Shown here one piece after another: positions 1-12,930 of a stretch of 64,000 nucleotides of DNA. Source of the DNA: Psococerastis gibbosa (lineage: Eukaryota > Arthropoda > Insecta > Psocodea > Psocidae); the NCBI GenBank assembly GCA_963971405.1, contig OZ020484.1, forward strand, positions 22,506,001 to 22,570,000, written 5' to 3'. The notes below the pieces were generated by a model that saw nothing but the letters and a program-made list of their open reading frames with translations, was not told the origin of the DNA and searched no databases. Positions within the stretch are counted from its first letter, which is position 1, and each line of letters opens with the position of its first letter. Made by a program: the position numbers and the translations under genes.

Positions 1-273
1 TAGACTGGTTTACACTCATACCTACTACAGAGGCATCTCAAAGTTATCCCTACCCCTAGTACCATAGGTGCAATGAAGGTATGGCACCCATTAGGGTTGG
101 GTGGTTTTCCTTGTATGTCGTGTCTCGAACTCGACCTTCTGTTTCATAGTTTAGGTCTATATGAACTGGACTATTCCTGAGCTACAGTAGGTCATTCAAT
201 TTCCAGATAAATTAGGGAGCTTAGACCAATGACCAATTAGACCAATTCATGACTCGAGCGCACTTTCTTTCAG

Positions 274-3200
274 GTTGTGATGATTAGCTTCTGGGCTGAC
301 CGTCAAGAAAGAAACTGCTCCACAAAGAAAAATCCCCTGTCTTTTTTTACAAATATATTTAAAAGAAAGAAATTTAAAGCGGAGAGCTATGTTGACCATG
401 GGAGAGTAAGTGAATTGAGATCCGCCGGCGGACCTCGAGTTCCCTCCACACTCTCGGTCTCAGTGATGGATATGAGGATGTGTTCCCCGTACCCCCTCTC
501 CCCTACTCTTTCTACTCTCACGCTCACTCCTGGAAGAACCCGAGATATTGACTTGGACATGGAGGCCCTTCGATTGTCCAGGCAGGATAACCCTTTCCTC
601 CAAGTCTTGGCGAGTCGGGAAAGCTTAGTTGACAGCAATTATGATGCTGAATCAGATAACGCCAATCTCATGTCTCAGGTTAGTAAATACCCACTCTTTC
701 TTTTTCAACAAAATTATACTTTCAGTGGTGCAACATAAGGTAGTAGGGATCTTGGCTGGCTGAAACTACGGGGACACTGCAAAATAGACTTTGCCGACCT
801 TGGGATCCTAATCGTAATCCCTATCGATAACACATTGGGTTAGCACCCTATTTGCTGCCTCAGCTATGTGACATCAAAACCAATCAATCGTATTTAACCA
901 TAATCATGAAATTGAACTAGATATATTCATTATACAATAATGCATAAATCAGTGTGGGCAACACCATGTTCTTTGTGAGAGTGACAGAAAAAAGAAAATT
1001 GTCTTTATTAAATTTTAACCACTGGGTGAATTCCGCTCTTACAACTATCGTGTGGGGGGTTTTGCGTCATACTTTTTACAATATGTTAGATTCCAATTTC
1101 CCACTTTCCCACTGCACTTTTGTGTGTCGAGTAATATTTTAACGCTGCTCTTCTTATTATTGACTAAGCTTTTCTTCTGTTTCAGGAATTCTTTCACGAA
1201 ACTGATGTGGACCCGCTCTCTTTGCCTGAAATTCACGAGCACATGATTCGCAGCCCTCCACCTACTACTTGGCCGAAAAGCCCGAATTTTAAGGCCTTCA
1301 AGTTTCCATCTCCTGGTGCTGATTCCTCTATCCAAGTAAGGATTAAATGCAATACCGTTTCCAGATTTTAAAGAAGTGTTATACCGTGGATATATACATA
1401 TATATCCGCTCCTGATTGTTTTATATGTAGCCTATAATTCAAAGCTATTATTCTAGCCCAAAGTGTACATACCAAAAACTATTTGGAGTAACATATCAAT
1501 TTTTCATTCATAGTCACATTTATTCGCCATAGACCTTCCTGCTTTCATTTACTGTATGGGCAATGCCTTAAACCATGAAACTCAAGTAAGAACGCGAATT
1601 TTCCTTCATTTTTATAGTTTATTTTCCTAAATAGTTTGAATTTGAATTCGTCAAACTCTAGTTAAAAAGAGATTTCCAACAACTCGCATTATAGAATTGA
1701 GGCAACTAGCCCATAAAACCGCGATACAAATTCTTACAAATTCAACGTCTGAAAGCTAGATCGACCAATTTTGGTGCAGTTGTTGAGGGGTCGGCGCAGC
1801 TAGGTTTTAGAAAATAAAATATATACCATATCTTCTGTTACAAAGTTTATCATTGTATGCACAAAATATTAAAATATATAATATATTAAAATACAACTTT
1901 AAATGGCTGACTTACGAGGGAACAAAGAGGACCGGGTGGTAGTAATTGCGCTGTTCAAATGTGGCCACACCTAGTCAAATTTTCAAGATGCTCACTCCTC
2001 GGCTCTCCCCAAGAAAGTTTGTATATCGTACCATCAAACGATACAATGAAACCCAAAGAATCGAAAACTGGACGCCCCCGGGCAGTAAGGACTCCAACAG
2101 CCAACAAAGTGATCAGGGAGCGCAGAAAACCCACGCGTAATCAGAATGTGATGTGCCGGGAGACGACGATATAGGCAAGAAGCATTTGCCGTATCATCAG
2201 GGATGACTTAGTCATAAAGGCCTATCGTCGGTCAGTGGGCCATCTCCTTATGGCCTCGTTTGAAGGCGATGCGGCTACAAAGAGCTAAGGCATTACTTAC
2301 TGGCACGCTCAAAATAGCCATGAAAACATCCTCTTCCCAGAGGAAAAAATTTTCACTGTGCAAAAATATTTCAACGAAGATAATGACGAGGTGTACGCAA
2401 GGACATCTCAAGAAGCGAAAAATGTTGTTCCGAGGATTATGCGAGGCCACCATCCAGCGTCAGTGATGGTTTGGTGGGGTGTGTCCTGCAAAAGCGTCAC
2501 CGTGCTTCATTTCTGTGAAAAAGGCGTCAAAGTTTACCAAGAAACTGTACTTGAGCCAGTTGTGAAACCCCTTAGCGCTACCTTATTGACGACGAGCCCT
2601 GGGTCTTCAAGCAAGATTCTGCACCAGCACACAAGGCAATGAGTTCTCAAGAGTGGGTAGCTCGGAACATACCAACATTTATAAAGGCGCAAGATTGGCC
2701 TTCAGCTAGCCCAGACCTCAACCCCCTGGACTATATATCGTGGTGAATCTTGGAAGCCAAGGTCTGTTCTAGGGTCCATCGAAGTGGCAGCAGTAGCAGA
2801 AATATCCGAAGAAACGTTGCGTGCCGCTATAGGTGAATGGCCCCACCGTCTTTGGGCCTGTGTGAAAGCTAGAGGCGGCCATTTCGAATCATTTTTTATG
2901 TATTTAAGTGCTGAAATATTGATTATTAAATATTAAAAATTTACGATCTATTGCTTTCTTAATTTTGGATTAATTTAACAAAATGTTTGTAACAGAACAT
3001 ATGGTGAGACTAGGTACAGTATATATTGTACATAAATGTATAATAAATTTTCAATTACATTACGATTTGAGTGTTGTAATTGGACTGATCTGTTCGTATA
3101 TTATTTGGTAGCTTTCTTAACTTAAAATGTTTTCCCGTCCTAACAACACTATACTCGTCCTACGTACTGTATAATTGTATATACTTCAACCCCAAAATTG

Positions 3201-4573
3201 TAATCCGCGTAAGTCAATACGATGTAATAGCTTCAATCATTAAAGAAAGGTGCCGATGGACCTGTTTTTAATATAACCAAGTAGCACTCATTCACTTTAA
3301 TTAGTCAACATGTGTATTAATGAATGCCTGATACATCTTCCGGAATTTTCATAACTTATAAGACATGAATTTTTAATCGCCAACTGAATCCACTCAAAAT
3401 ATTAAGTTTAAATCAAATTGCTCCAAATTATCATTACATTCGACGTTTTGTGATCTTGAACTTATGCCAGAATTTTACTTTTCTTTAGGAATTAAATCAA
3501 GTGGGGAGAATAAAATCTCCTGGACGGCTTGTTTCGCCTCGCCAAAGCAACTACAAATTACTAGAACAATTTTCATTACCTTCTTCTCATCGGCCGCATC
3601 AGCGTTCGAGCAGTGAATGTCGCCGTATGTATGTTTTTCTCCCAATAATATAAATGAAGAACAAAATTGAGAACTTTCAAATTTATTTACAATTTGTTAG
3701 GACTCATATAAATGACTGCAGCCCTACCATACCGTTTGCAGAATAACGTAGCTCCGGGAATAGGATTAACTTATATTGAATCAACCCCAGGGTGACAAGA
3801 ATGAAAGCATTAAACTTATCAGCTATTGTTACGCATCGATTCACTTGTTTAAAAAAGTGCAATATTAAAATTAAGAAATAAATGGAATACAAGAATATAA
3901 TGCACAGCAGAGTTTTATAATTGAAGGAAACACATGTAAACATTAAAATGTACAGGTTTAATTTTGGAATATATAAGAATTAAAAGCGGAACTTGGGCCT
4001 CGTATTAACGTGGTTCCATTGACCCCTCGGGGCTCACGATACTTGCGGTGAATGGTCGTAGCAGCCCGTTTTAATTTTAGAATTTCCCATGGGCACATCC
4101 AGCCTATTCCATCAAAGGCCATCATGATATGTTCTCTTACATGCGCATACATATGTAGTATTGCACCGAAATAAAGCCATAGATTTCTTGTGAATAACGA
4201 TCAAAATATGTAGGTATATTGCAGTAGCGATGACAATCATTTATTAGCAATTTTCCATCTTGATCGTCACCTTCTATGTCTAAGCTATGACTGTTGGCTT
4301 TGAATAGGTTTAATCTGTCATATAATTTAAATAACTTGGTGTTCCGCGTATGCAAGAAAGCGGACAAAGGGTCATCGTGGAATCCATAAATCCGACGAAA
4401 TGAATCCCTGTTTTAATTCATTGATACGCCTTTGTATTTGATTTACAGACCGAACAAGTCAGAATATGGTAAACACCAGAATGCCTGTGCGGTCACTGTC
4501 AGATGTTCGGCGCAGTCAATACGTTGACGAGAGGCATTTACCTTTGTCTCTTCCACTGCAACGTTTCACATAG
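274..4573 (+). CDS. Unrecognised Ser/Pro-rich protein, 3' part of gene (4 exons)
   Basis: I do not recognise this protein. Four exons join in phase: 274-678 (acceptor ctttcag, donor CAG|GTTAGT, phase 0), 1186-1335 (phase 0), 3489-3624 (donor C|GTATGT, phase 1) and 4449-4573 (acceptor tttacag, ending in TAG). Together they give about 271 codons. A Met codon at 280 could be the start, but the frame is open back to the acceptor at 274, so earlier exons may lie outside the window. The product is polar and low in complexity: a basic patch (FFTNIFKRKK), many S/T-P sites (SPYPLSPTL, IKSPGRLVSP), an acidic stretch (SNYDAESDN) and a C-terminus with RSLSDVRRSQ. It looks like a disordered, phosphorylatable tail rather than a folded enzyme. 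Matching phases across all junctions and good splice motifs make the model credible. No function is proposed. Confidence 0.6.
1824..3006 (+). mobile_element. Tc1/mariner transposon, decayed copy
   Basis: A 1.18-kb element is bounded by 20-bp terminal inverted repeats, ACCATATCTTCTGTTACAAA at 1825-1844 and its complement at 2986-3005 with one mismatch. The left end abuts TA; the matching TA at the right end seems mutated to TG. The interior encodes a mariner-type transposase broken by frameshifts and stops (pieces at 1946-2180, 2260-2460, 2358-2640 and 2640-2900). Recognisable segments are a helix-turn-helix region, KNVVPRIMRGHHPASVMVWW, the second catalytic Asp in QDSAPAH and the third in SPDLNPLDY. 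The first catalytic motif, normally TDEK, reads PEEK, so the active site is lost as well. It sits in an intron of the gene at 274-4573. Confidence 0.85.
1946..2905 (+). pseudogene. Mariner-family transposase pseudogene
   Basis: This is the coding remnant of the mariner element. Reading moves between all three forward frames: the paired-like DNA-binding part (FKMLTP, VYRTIKRYNETQRIE) in one, LKAMRLQRAKALLT in another, and the DDE core (VMVWWGVSCK, QETVLEPVVKPLS) in a third. A family member normally has one uninterrupted frame of about 340 codons. At least three frameshifts and the TDEK to PEEK change show it is not functional. Confidence 0.8.
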
Positions 4574-6237
4574 GTTTGGTTTAAGTTGTCGCTTATTCGT
4601 TTGTTTTAAGTTAACGGAAAGTCATGCTGTAATAGCTCTTTAAGTTCATTTAGTTTAATTGTCGATCTCATCTTTGCTCACTTGAATTGGGCTACTATGT
4701 CTTGCATCATATTCATGGGGCCCCTTTTTTTATTATTTTATTCAGGATTTAAGCAGGTGGGAGAGCTTAAGCATTAGTATATGGCCCTGTGATAAAATTT
4801 TATTTTACTTAACTTATCGATTGAGCTAACGATTTGGAGCTAGTAGCAAGATAGCGTTGGCATACAGCTAACAGCGCAGCGCCTGCAGAATGCATAAAAG
4901 TTTTGGTATGCCACACTTCCGCTCGATTGTCCAGTTAAGTTTTTAAAGAAACTTATGCTTTATGCCTTCATTTGCTATTGAGGCTAAAGTCCCCATGTAC
5001 TTGTGCGGTTGGTTGTGTCTATGGCGTGTTTTCCACATACATCAATCGTCAATGAAAAATTGAAAAAGACGTTTTAGCAGACATTGAAGACGTACTAAAA
5101 ATTCTGCTACCACGTCAATTTACGTCATTGTTACGTCATTTTTCAATTTTTCATTGACGATTGACGTATGTGGAATACCCGCCTATTATTTATCGATTTC
5201 ATTTTGAAGCGCTTAGCTTCATCGGTGAGTCCGAAGTTAGTAAAGTGGTGCCTATTAGTGGAAGTTACCTTATTTTTGTAAGAGTTGGGACTTTCGTGAT
5301 ATACATTCTAAGTACCAAATTTTCCATGGAATTACTTCGTTGAAAGCTAGTGAAAGTGGTTTTACGTAGTTATCTAACCGTATTTATTAGGCTTATTTAA
5401 ATGCAATTAATACCAGGTCTGCACTTGAAAAAAATGGGGGTTTGGAATTTTTTTTAGTTGTTGCACTTTTACAATTAAACCGTAATTTAAACAAGTTTGT
5501 AAAACCAGTACATACGAAAATTATTCATGGAACAACGTTTAACAAATTTGGAATTTAAACAATAATTTAACAGAAAACAATATTTTTTATTTTCTTAGCC
5601 TATTTTTCATATGAATTCCTTTCATTTTGCATGGAATTCCTTTGAGAGTTTCTCGTGCCAATGCCAATTCTTCATTTAGCACTACTTTTGAAGTACGCTG
5701 GCGACGTCCAAATGTTTGGAGACGCTGCTTCGTGCAGACCTTGGTTTGACGTAAGAGTGTACGAGTTGCAAGTTTCTCTTGTATCATAACGATTTTGCTC
5801 TTTTACTGCGTAACTGAACTCCTTAATTACGGATAAAAAGCTATTGCATTAGTTCTCTAAGTGGTTACTGTGTAGGTAATCTGAAAAATATGATTGTTAA
5901 TTAATGAGGCATAGTTTATGGAAATTTTTCCTTGAATTAAGAATCTGTTAGCAAATGGTGTATTAACTTGCGTTACTTCTCTTGTTTATTTATGCTTGCC
6001 ATTATCTTTCTGTAGCTCGTCCGTTAAAAAGGGTTATCACAATGTTGAAGTTATCGAGTTAAACGTGTTATCCAAGATACCATATGTCGTGGGTGGGTTA
6101 ATATGCTAAAACGAAAGAAAATAGGGTACTGCTACATACTTGAATAGGCGGTTTATCGGGTTTATCGAAATACGAGAAAAAAATATAGGAAAAAATAATA
6201 ATAAAAAAGAAATGCTTCACCTTTTGTTTATATATTT
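4574..6237. other. Intergenic, AT-rich; only a foldback MITE recognised
   Basis: Apart from the foldback element at 5023-5183, I see no exon with paired splice sites and no recognisable protein. Short frames at 5161-5343 and 5587-5787 have no family resemblance and the first lies partly in the MITE. Confidence 0.4.
5023..5183. repeat. Foldback MITE, GGCG/ACGTCAAT family (copy 1)
   Basis: This is a near-perfect palindrome of about 160 bp. The left arm starts GGCGTGTTTTCCACATAC and the right arm ends with the complement of GGCGGGTATTCCACATACG. Both arms carry TCGTCAATGAAAAATTG. The centre reads around TAGCAGACATTGAAGACG. It is the most diverged of four related copies here (13.8, 34.4 and 54.7 kb). 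No coding capacity, so it would be a non-autonomous element. Confidence 0.8.
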
Positions 6238-6935
6238 AAAGAACCGGTCCGAGTTTACTCGAACATGCTTTCCAATTTATATATTAGTAGATGGACGTCA
6301 TGTGTAATTTCATAGGAAATAATTTCCCTCGGGGGGGGGGGGGGGTCTAAAAACCCCTTAAAACTCAATTGCATATTCTGGAACGAACAGATCAATACAT
6401 TGTAACAGTAGTAACAATGACAGGGTACGCAATGTATTGTTGTTATTCTAATCAACACCTAAAACATACCTGAAGGTAGAAATCATCGACAGAAGGGTTC
6501 CGCAGAAAAATTATTTTTTAGTCATTTTTAATTAAAATTGAGTTAATTTTATTTTTTTACCCCCAGAAGGAAAGGGGGCAAGCGACCCACCGCATTTTAT
6601 TAACATTAATAACGACTACAATGTACTATGTGAATTTAAAAGAAATCGTTGGAGCCGTTTTCGAGAAATAATTTTTTTATGCGTTTAAATTGGAGTTTTT
6701 TGTGGAAAAAAATAGTCCCGAGTCATGATTTTTTTAAACCTACATGCCAAATTTCATCAAAATCGACCTAGTAGTTTGCCCGGAAATCGATGAACAGGCA
6801 GACAGCGACAGGCATTTCGTAAAAACCACTTTTTGGGGTTCCTGGGACCTGAAAACGTGTAAATCCGTTGAAATCTCGCTGTCGAAAATTTCGACCATCA
6901 GAAAGCTTTCCTTATACTACGTATAAATTGGAAAG
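6238..6935 (+). repeat. Dispersed repeat 'X' (AGAACCGGTCCGA family), copy 1
   Basis: The copy begins with GAACCGGTCCGAGTTTACTC, continues through a G-run at about 6332-6345, and includes the phrase AAATTTCATCAAAATCG followed by a CAGACAG-rich stretch and CATTTCGTAAAAACCACTTT. Near its ends it carries GCTTTCCAATTTATA (about 6268) and the complement TATAAATTGGAAAGC (about 6924), which could be short terminal inverted repeats. Longer copies lie at 25.1-25.96 kb (+) and 19.8-21.24 kb (-), with pieces at 32.3 and 53.6 kb. No credible protein; the frame at 6744-6926 is repeat sequence. Confidence 0.75.
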
Positions 6936-9900
6936 CAACAATTAATTAAAAAATAATAATTACATTCCAATCGCCACTTTAACTAGTTTAACCAAGTCTG
7001 AAGGGCTTTTACCTAGCTAACACGCTAATTAGCTTAGTTTTTCGTTTCCACGAGTGTTAGGGATACCTTCACCATTGATAACCTTATTAGCCTACCATGT
7101 AATGACTAGCCTCTTTTAAAAAAAAATAATAATAATAGTTCCCGAAACCCTTACGATGTTATATATAATACCGCATGTTAGTCAAATTCGTGTTATTTTC
7201 AAAATATTACAAGTTTGTTGAGGATAATTACGTTAGTTTTTTTATCAAGACTTATAATTTTTTCATCTAGTCATAATGAACCTCTCTCTCTCTCTCTCTT
7301 AATTCGTAGGGTTTGTGACAGGCTAGACTGTTAGAATTGAGTTCCTTACTCTTCGCACGATGTACGTACGTACGTATATTACATTATTGCGGTTTTACGT
7401 AGATGTTACTTTTAGAAATATGCATTTTATGAAATTTGTAGTTGACCAAGCCCATTTCGTTGCCAAACTTGCGTTTTAATTGTACTGATGAATATGGAAG
7501 ACATCATTCCAATCGAATTAAACTTGTCTATCGATGTATATCGTATCATGATGAATAAACTGGATAAGCTTTTCTTCACTTTTCATACTGACATGAGTTG
7601 TTTGTCTGGTGGCTAATAATCGTAAAGGTGCATTTTCCTTTATTATTTAAATTTTGCATTTCATCGGATAAATAATGAAATTGAAAAATAAAGCTTGCCT
7701 ACTTTCGAACGGATAATTGATAATTCGTGTATCTATCAAAAATAAAATGCAATGAATATTTCAAACCGGAGCGGAGGTTGGCACATCCTGCGCTCGCCAT
7801 CTTACCCTGAGTCTGATACTGATATTAAAGGTATCCGAATTAATTGTATGCACTGTCCCCGCTTCCAATGCGACTGCAGTTGCCAAACATTTCCGTGGAA
7901 ATTTTTAAATAAGTTATATAATTACAGCTTATCTTGAGGTTTATGTGCTAATTCGTAAGAATGTTACACACGATTTGGTACTATTTTCCATATTTTAGAC
8001 ATACTGATGTTACACCGTTCCCATTTTTGAACATTTGGTAAGATTAAAAAGAAAATGTACTGTGTAAAACAATTTCGTACATGATGTCCTCTATATTAAT
8101 TAGGTAAAAAACAAAGTATAATTTAACGGTTGTGAAACTATTCGTCCTATTTTATTAGCCAGTCATTGTCACAGTGCAGTAGACCCAAACAGCTTTCATA
8201 ACCCAATATATCAATATATGGTTTGTATTTTCTACTTGTAACATTATTACCTACAATAGTGAAGGTGTACTCGCCTAAAAAGCAAATTGCGTCTTGTATG
8301 TATACGTATGTCAGGTCTCCTAAGAAGAGAGGGCTCGGCGTGTTTAACATAAATAAGACTGGTTTCTCTTCTAAGCTATTAGTCACAGTTAACCCCACGC
8401 CGAATCCGCTCTTTCTATAACAATTCAGGATTACCAATGATAATAGAATAGATTTTGAGTAACCATAAGCTAAGTATGGCCAACAGTGATGAGATATAGG
8501 TGGCATTAGACAAAACCGCCATGGAGGGAACTGTGACTGGATTGTGAAAATACCAAAACAATAACATAGCTTAGTTTCTTTTAACCTCTGCAAAATCATG
8601 TATTATGAGCAAATCGGAGTACCCCCACTGTGACTCGTATCTGTACTTGGTTAAGTCATGCTTTCGCCTGTTTCATTATGTGAATGGTAAGCTTGTCTCA
8701 CCTTGTCCATTATCGTCTGTAGACGGTGTAGGTTGACATCGAGAACGTATACCAATGGCCAAAATTCATACGGAAACAATACAAAAACCGAAATCCACGG
8801 GGTCGTTGGCATTGGACAAGGGACCTATGGGCCGCTATAAGTAGGCCTGGGTCCATAAAAGTCCTTCAAAAAACTTAAAATTACCCCCACTATGCGTTGT
8901 TTGTACTAAGTCGATTTTCACCGGAAATAGCGCTAGTAGAAACGTCAAAATTATCCATTAAATTAGCAGAAATGCTCCTCTACATTTCTGTATGGCATGT
9001 GGCTTTCACTCAAAACCAATTAGCCACAGTTCTTGAACTCCTTGCTCGGGACTTCCACACCAATCGTTTTTTGTTCAAATCAAACTCAATCATTGTGGCC
9101 AATGTGTATTAGAAAAACTATCATACATCAAAATGCTCAGAAACATTTCTTGTTTTCCTGATTTTTGGACAACTATGCGACTAATATTGCGTGGGAGTTA
9201 ATGTTTTACACGTACAAGGCTTTTCCCTTCTGATAATCTGTTAATAAATTGAAAACAAACTCAAAGAAATGTGTTCAATATTGCGTAAATCTAAAAAATA
9301 AAATATTATGATTCATGATCAATCGTGATTATTTTATTTTTAATATGGTTATGCCAAGCATTTTATAAATACTCACTTATTTGTTAATACTAGTCTAATT
9401 TAAATAGTGGCGGACCTTCCCTACATTTTCACTGAAATAATAACACCATAGATTAGTTTATTATCAATAAACTTATTTTAAATAAAAATGTTCACGTTTC
9501 ATTTGAAAAAAAAAAACACAAAAGTGTGCGCAGTAGCCTTTAGCGCAAGACAATTCAGTCACAGTCTCCTGCTTGGTATTGTTGGGGCTGGTGACAGTCT
9601 CTAGTGCGGGATGAGGAATACATTGAAGAATACCCCCTTAGCAAAATACTGGAAACCAAATTTCAATCGGCTTCGGTGGTATCGGGCTTCTATACATATG
9701 CAAGTCTGCATACCATGCGATCGGAGATTTGTCGTAACTCAACACAAGTACTGTACTTGATTACTATTGAAGAGATTATTCGATACATTCAATTGTTTGT
9801 ATGCATTACTATTTAACAAATGGTAATTTTAAGTTACAGTGGGCAATCAATGTATAGTATTAATTTGTTATTTTGTGTGTCGTTTGTTTACCTACAAAGA

Positions 9901-11508
9901 AAGTACATTGCCGTAGATTATTCATTGTAAACACGGACCGAAATAACCCATACATTGGTGTATGCAAGTGCAAGGAATAGAAGGATTCTCAATGCAATTT
10001 AATTTAGGTTGCGCGTATCCCAAGCTTAATAAACCATAAATAGTTTTTTTCTTGAGGAAATATTTAATTATTTATTAGAATTTTGTTGTTGTTATGCGTC
10101 GTGAGAAAATATAGGGTACTTTTGTTAGAAACATGAAATGTATTAAATTTATATACCTATATTATGTCCGGAGTAGTAGGTAAGGCAGTGAAAATCACCT
10201 GGATGTATTCTCCAATGTGGGCCTAGTTAACTTAGACTCTTACGATATTCATAATCAAGAAAAATATTGTAATCTTGAAAAACTTGATTCAGTCCAAGCC
10301 ATGCCTAAGCCCTACATAATAAACAAATCGACGAAATCTAAAATTACGTTTCATTTTTCTTTCTAATATTGGTGATTGCATGGGTTGGAAGTAACCAAGT
10401 TTGTTTTGTTTGTAACCTATAAAATTTTAAATAAAAAATTCTTGACCATATTATGTATAAATATTTGACCTCAAGCAAAATCACAATGATTTTGCTGGCC
10501 ATGTATTCTACTTAAGGGATTACTTTCCAAATAATTGGAAAACCAAGACTGGCATAATTTACGACATTTCAGAAAAAATAATTCATATCTCGATCTACAG
10601 CTACAAACATATAAGAATAGTCTTTTGAAGATTCGTTAAAAAGCAAATTTTCGCAGTACTTTTGCATTTTCTTACCTGAAAAATTATTAATCTAAAAAAC
10701 ACGTTAGGCAGCATTATACTGCTTTTATAGAATTGCATCAAGTCCTCGGGGTAAAAAGTCTGTGTCTGCGAGAAAGTTGATATTTTTTTATGAAGTTTTC
10801 GAAAGACTACACTTATTAGACGTTTGTACCCGTGGATCGAAAAAATAATTGATTTCGCCCCTGGTTTACAAAATATTTGGAACGATTTGCCTTATTAAGA
10901 ATGAACTTATGATCTCGTTTGTTTAGTCACACAATGTTTCAGAAATTCAATGAGAATTCAATTGAAAATAAAGCAAAATATTTAAAACGTCCTTGTTGTT
11001 TTTGTTTTAGCTTGTTTAGGGTTCGTAATATCGTTTAGCGAAGCAAAAGAATGACCAGTGCAGGGGCTGACACGGCCGTGCTATAACACCTAATGAAAGG
11101 TGTAACCCACACAACATAATATATATAGTTATGGTGTAACCTTTCTGTACCGTACTATAACACAAAGCGGAAGTACATTTTAACAGGTCTTGATAGCAAT
11201 AAACTTAATATTACAAATGAAAATTATAGGTCACTAGTATCCCAGTAACCAACAGTAACATTTTCCACATACCTACGTAAATAATGCTTCGAACAAAAGT
11301 GAAGCAGGTTGGAAGCTTATAAAATCAGAAAATATGACGCCTTCCATACAAATGTCACCAATTAGGCTTAGCTACATTTAACTACAGAAAACATTGTTCA
11401 GGAAACAATGTATAATGACTATGGGTGAGATAACCAAACAAAATTGTCATGGTTGGATTACTACAAAGAGACAGACAATCCCTGAGGTGAATCAGGATAC
11501 ATTCGTTT
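6936..11508. other. Intergenic, AT-rich, no gene recognised
   Basis: This holds a short (CT)n run near 7284-7300, a GTAC run near 7362-7376, one copy of dispersed repeat 'Y' near 8690-8850, and otherwise AT-rich sequence. The longest frame (8147-8599, minus, 150 codons) has no recognisable motif and no supporting splice sites, so I did not call it. Confidence 0.4.
8690..8850 (-). repeat. Dispersed repeat 'Y', copy 1
   Basis: On the minus strand this matches segments near 39.17-39.36 kb and 46.99-47.29 kb. Shared words include TGATGTCAACCTACACCG, a GGCCATTGGTATACG-like stretch, and CCAATGCCAACGACCCC. There is no clear tRNA head or coding content; it may be a SINE or a LINE 3' end. Confidence 0.55.
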
Positions 11509-12360
11509 TATAAGTATAGCTTATTAGTCCATTGAAATGTTACATGAGCTTTGCATTTCTTAGAGGCAGCAATTTTATTTTTGAAACATGTGAGGGGGGT
11601 CAATAGAAGCTTAACCTCAAGTTTGAGGGGTCGCCACGCTTGTGCCCCGGCCGCCATCTTAGAAAAAGAGGTGTAGGTGTAAACATTTTTTTCGCGATAC
11701 CTATGCGTCTTACAAAAAATTTGTAAGGACCTAATTTATGGCAAATTGTTTTGCCTACAAATATGTTTATATAACTTTTCGCCCTAAATTAAATATTAAA
11801 GAAGTTATAAGCAAAAAAGAAGGAAAATTTTATAACAATTTTCTTTTTTGCTCTATAACATTTTTTTATACATTTTACAAAAAAAAATTACCTCAGACCA
11901 ATCTTGTAGATGATCTTTTGAGGAAAATTTTTCTCTATAACTTTTTTATTTCATTCATTAAAAACGCTGTTACAGCGCTAAAAAGTTGACTGGGCTCGTC
12001 AATGTTCATGAGAATCCGGTCTAAACGAAATGTATTACTTATTTTTTATTTTATTGTTTATTTATTCTTACAAAATTTTTGTTAAATTCGTACAACTTTA
12101 CTTATTCATTCATGGTATTCCCAGTATGCCCACTCCGCAGACATCTTGCTTATAACCTTACCGGCTACATTTTCTAGCCATGCTTCGGAGGGGATGTAAA
12201 GCAGGTGGTCCCGGGTCTTCCTAGTTGAGAGTAAGAGAGGGCTTTTTATTCCTAACTCCATTAGGTTGGCTTAGTAATAGAAACTACAAAAACTCCTTAT
12301 TTATTATTTATATATAACGTAATCCTCCACATCAAATATTTTTAATCACTTATCAGCTAG

Positions 12361-12831
12361 CTACTCTAATCGACTTTTCTTCGATAGTCCAGGCTGTGGC
12401 TCAGAATCTAAATCAACGTCAAATGTGAAAGTTTGAGGAATGACAGGAATTAAAATTGGAGTCCTGGTTGGAAGTTCATCTTCAAATTCATTTTCTTCCA
12501 TCAACTTTGATGTTTCCATAATGTTGCTGCATGTTTCGCCCGAACAATGGAGGCATACTGTAGAGCATTTCAGGCCTGCTTTTCTGCAGCCACACATGCT
12601 TCCACAGTTTCCTTTGCATCTGCAGAAAATCAATTTCATGACATCCGGGGGTGCTGGAGGCTTGGAAGCTTCTATTGGCGTCCAAATGTTTGCATGCTTT
12701 TTCCAGCCCCAATCTTCAGGATTTTGATATCTTCCGAGCCACAACTGGACCTGGTGATATACTCGGAGACTGTGAAAACGAGCAGCACCTTGTGTTGGAG
12801 GCAGCGATGATAAATTAAATAAATATAACAT
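12361..12831 (-). CDS. CXC/tesmin-like cysteine-rich protein, C-terminal exon or captured fragment
   Basis: A 156-codon frame on the minus strand between the long inverted arms. It contains LPPTQGAARFHSLRVYHQVQ, then a GW-rich stretch (EDWGWKKHANIW), KPPAPPDVMKLIFCRCKG and a cysteine cluster (CRCKGNCGSMCGCRKAGLKC, then CLHCSGETCSN). The cluster resembles CXC (tesmin/TSO1-type) zinc-binding repeats. I recall similar LPPT...WGW...CXC tails in many uncharacterised arthropod and cnidarian proteins, often as a terminal exon. The first residues (MLYLFN) are AT-rich and the true 5' side may be an exon boundary near LPPTQG, so the Met is uncertain. The frame is intact, which is unusual beside the decayed transposases nearby. 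Host gene, transposon cargo or remnant cannot be told apart here. Confidence 0.55.
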   Translation of the reverse strand: MLYLFNLSSLPPTQGAARFHSLRVYHQVQLWLGRYQNPEDWGWKKHANIWTPIEASKPPAPPDVMKLIFCRCKGNCGSMCGCRKAGLKCSTVCLHCSGETCSNIMETSKLMEENEFEDELPTRTPILIPVIPQTFTFDVDLDSEPQPGLSKKSRLE

Positions 12832-12930
12832 TTTGAACGGAGGGTGGTTTTAGGCTCAGGGGGTCATGAAATGAAAAGTTGTTAAGAAATTGTCCGAAAG
12901 TCGAACATTGGTCGCCATCTCAATAGGTAC
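12829..12930 (+). repeat. Dispersed repeat 'Z', copy 1
   Basis: About 100 bp starting AACATTTTGAACGGAGGGTG, with GGCTCAGGGGGTCATGAAAT and ending GGTCGCCATCTCAATAGG. It matches 20093-20210 (minus) and 29558-29660 (plus). It abuts the 5' end of the CXC-like frame inside the long-arm element. Confidence 0.75.

Noticed and set aside
8147..8599. A 150-codon minus-strand frame.
   Set aside because: No family resemblance, no flanking splice sites that fit a gene, and a partly open antisense frame, as expected by chance.
11738..11989. A frame beginning MANCFAYKYVYITF, found again on the minus strand at 13077-13364.
   Set aside because: It occurs twice only because it lies in the inverted arms. The sequence is AT-rich with repeated TATAACTTTTTT words and lacks coding character.
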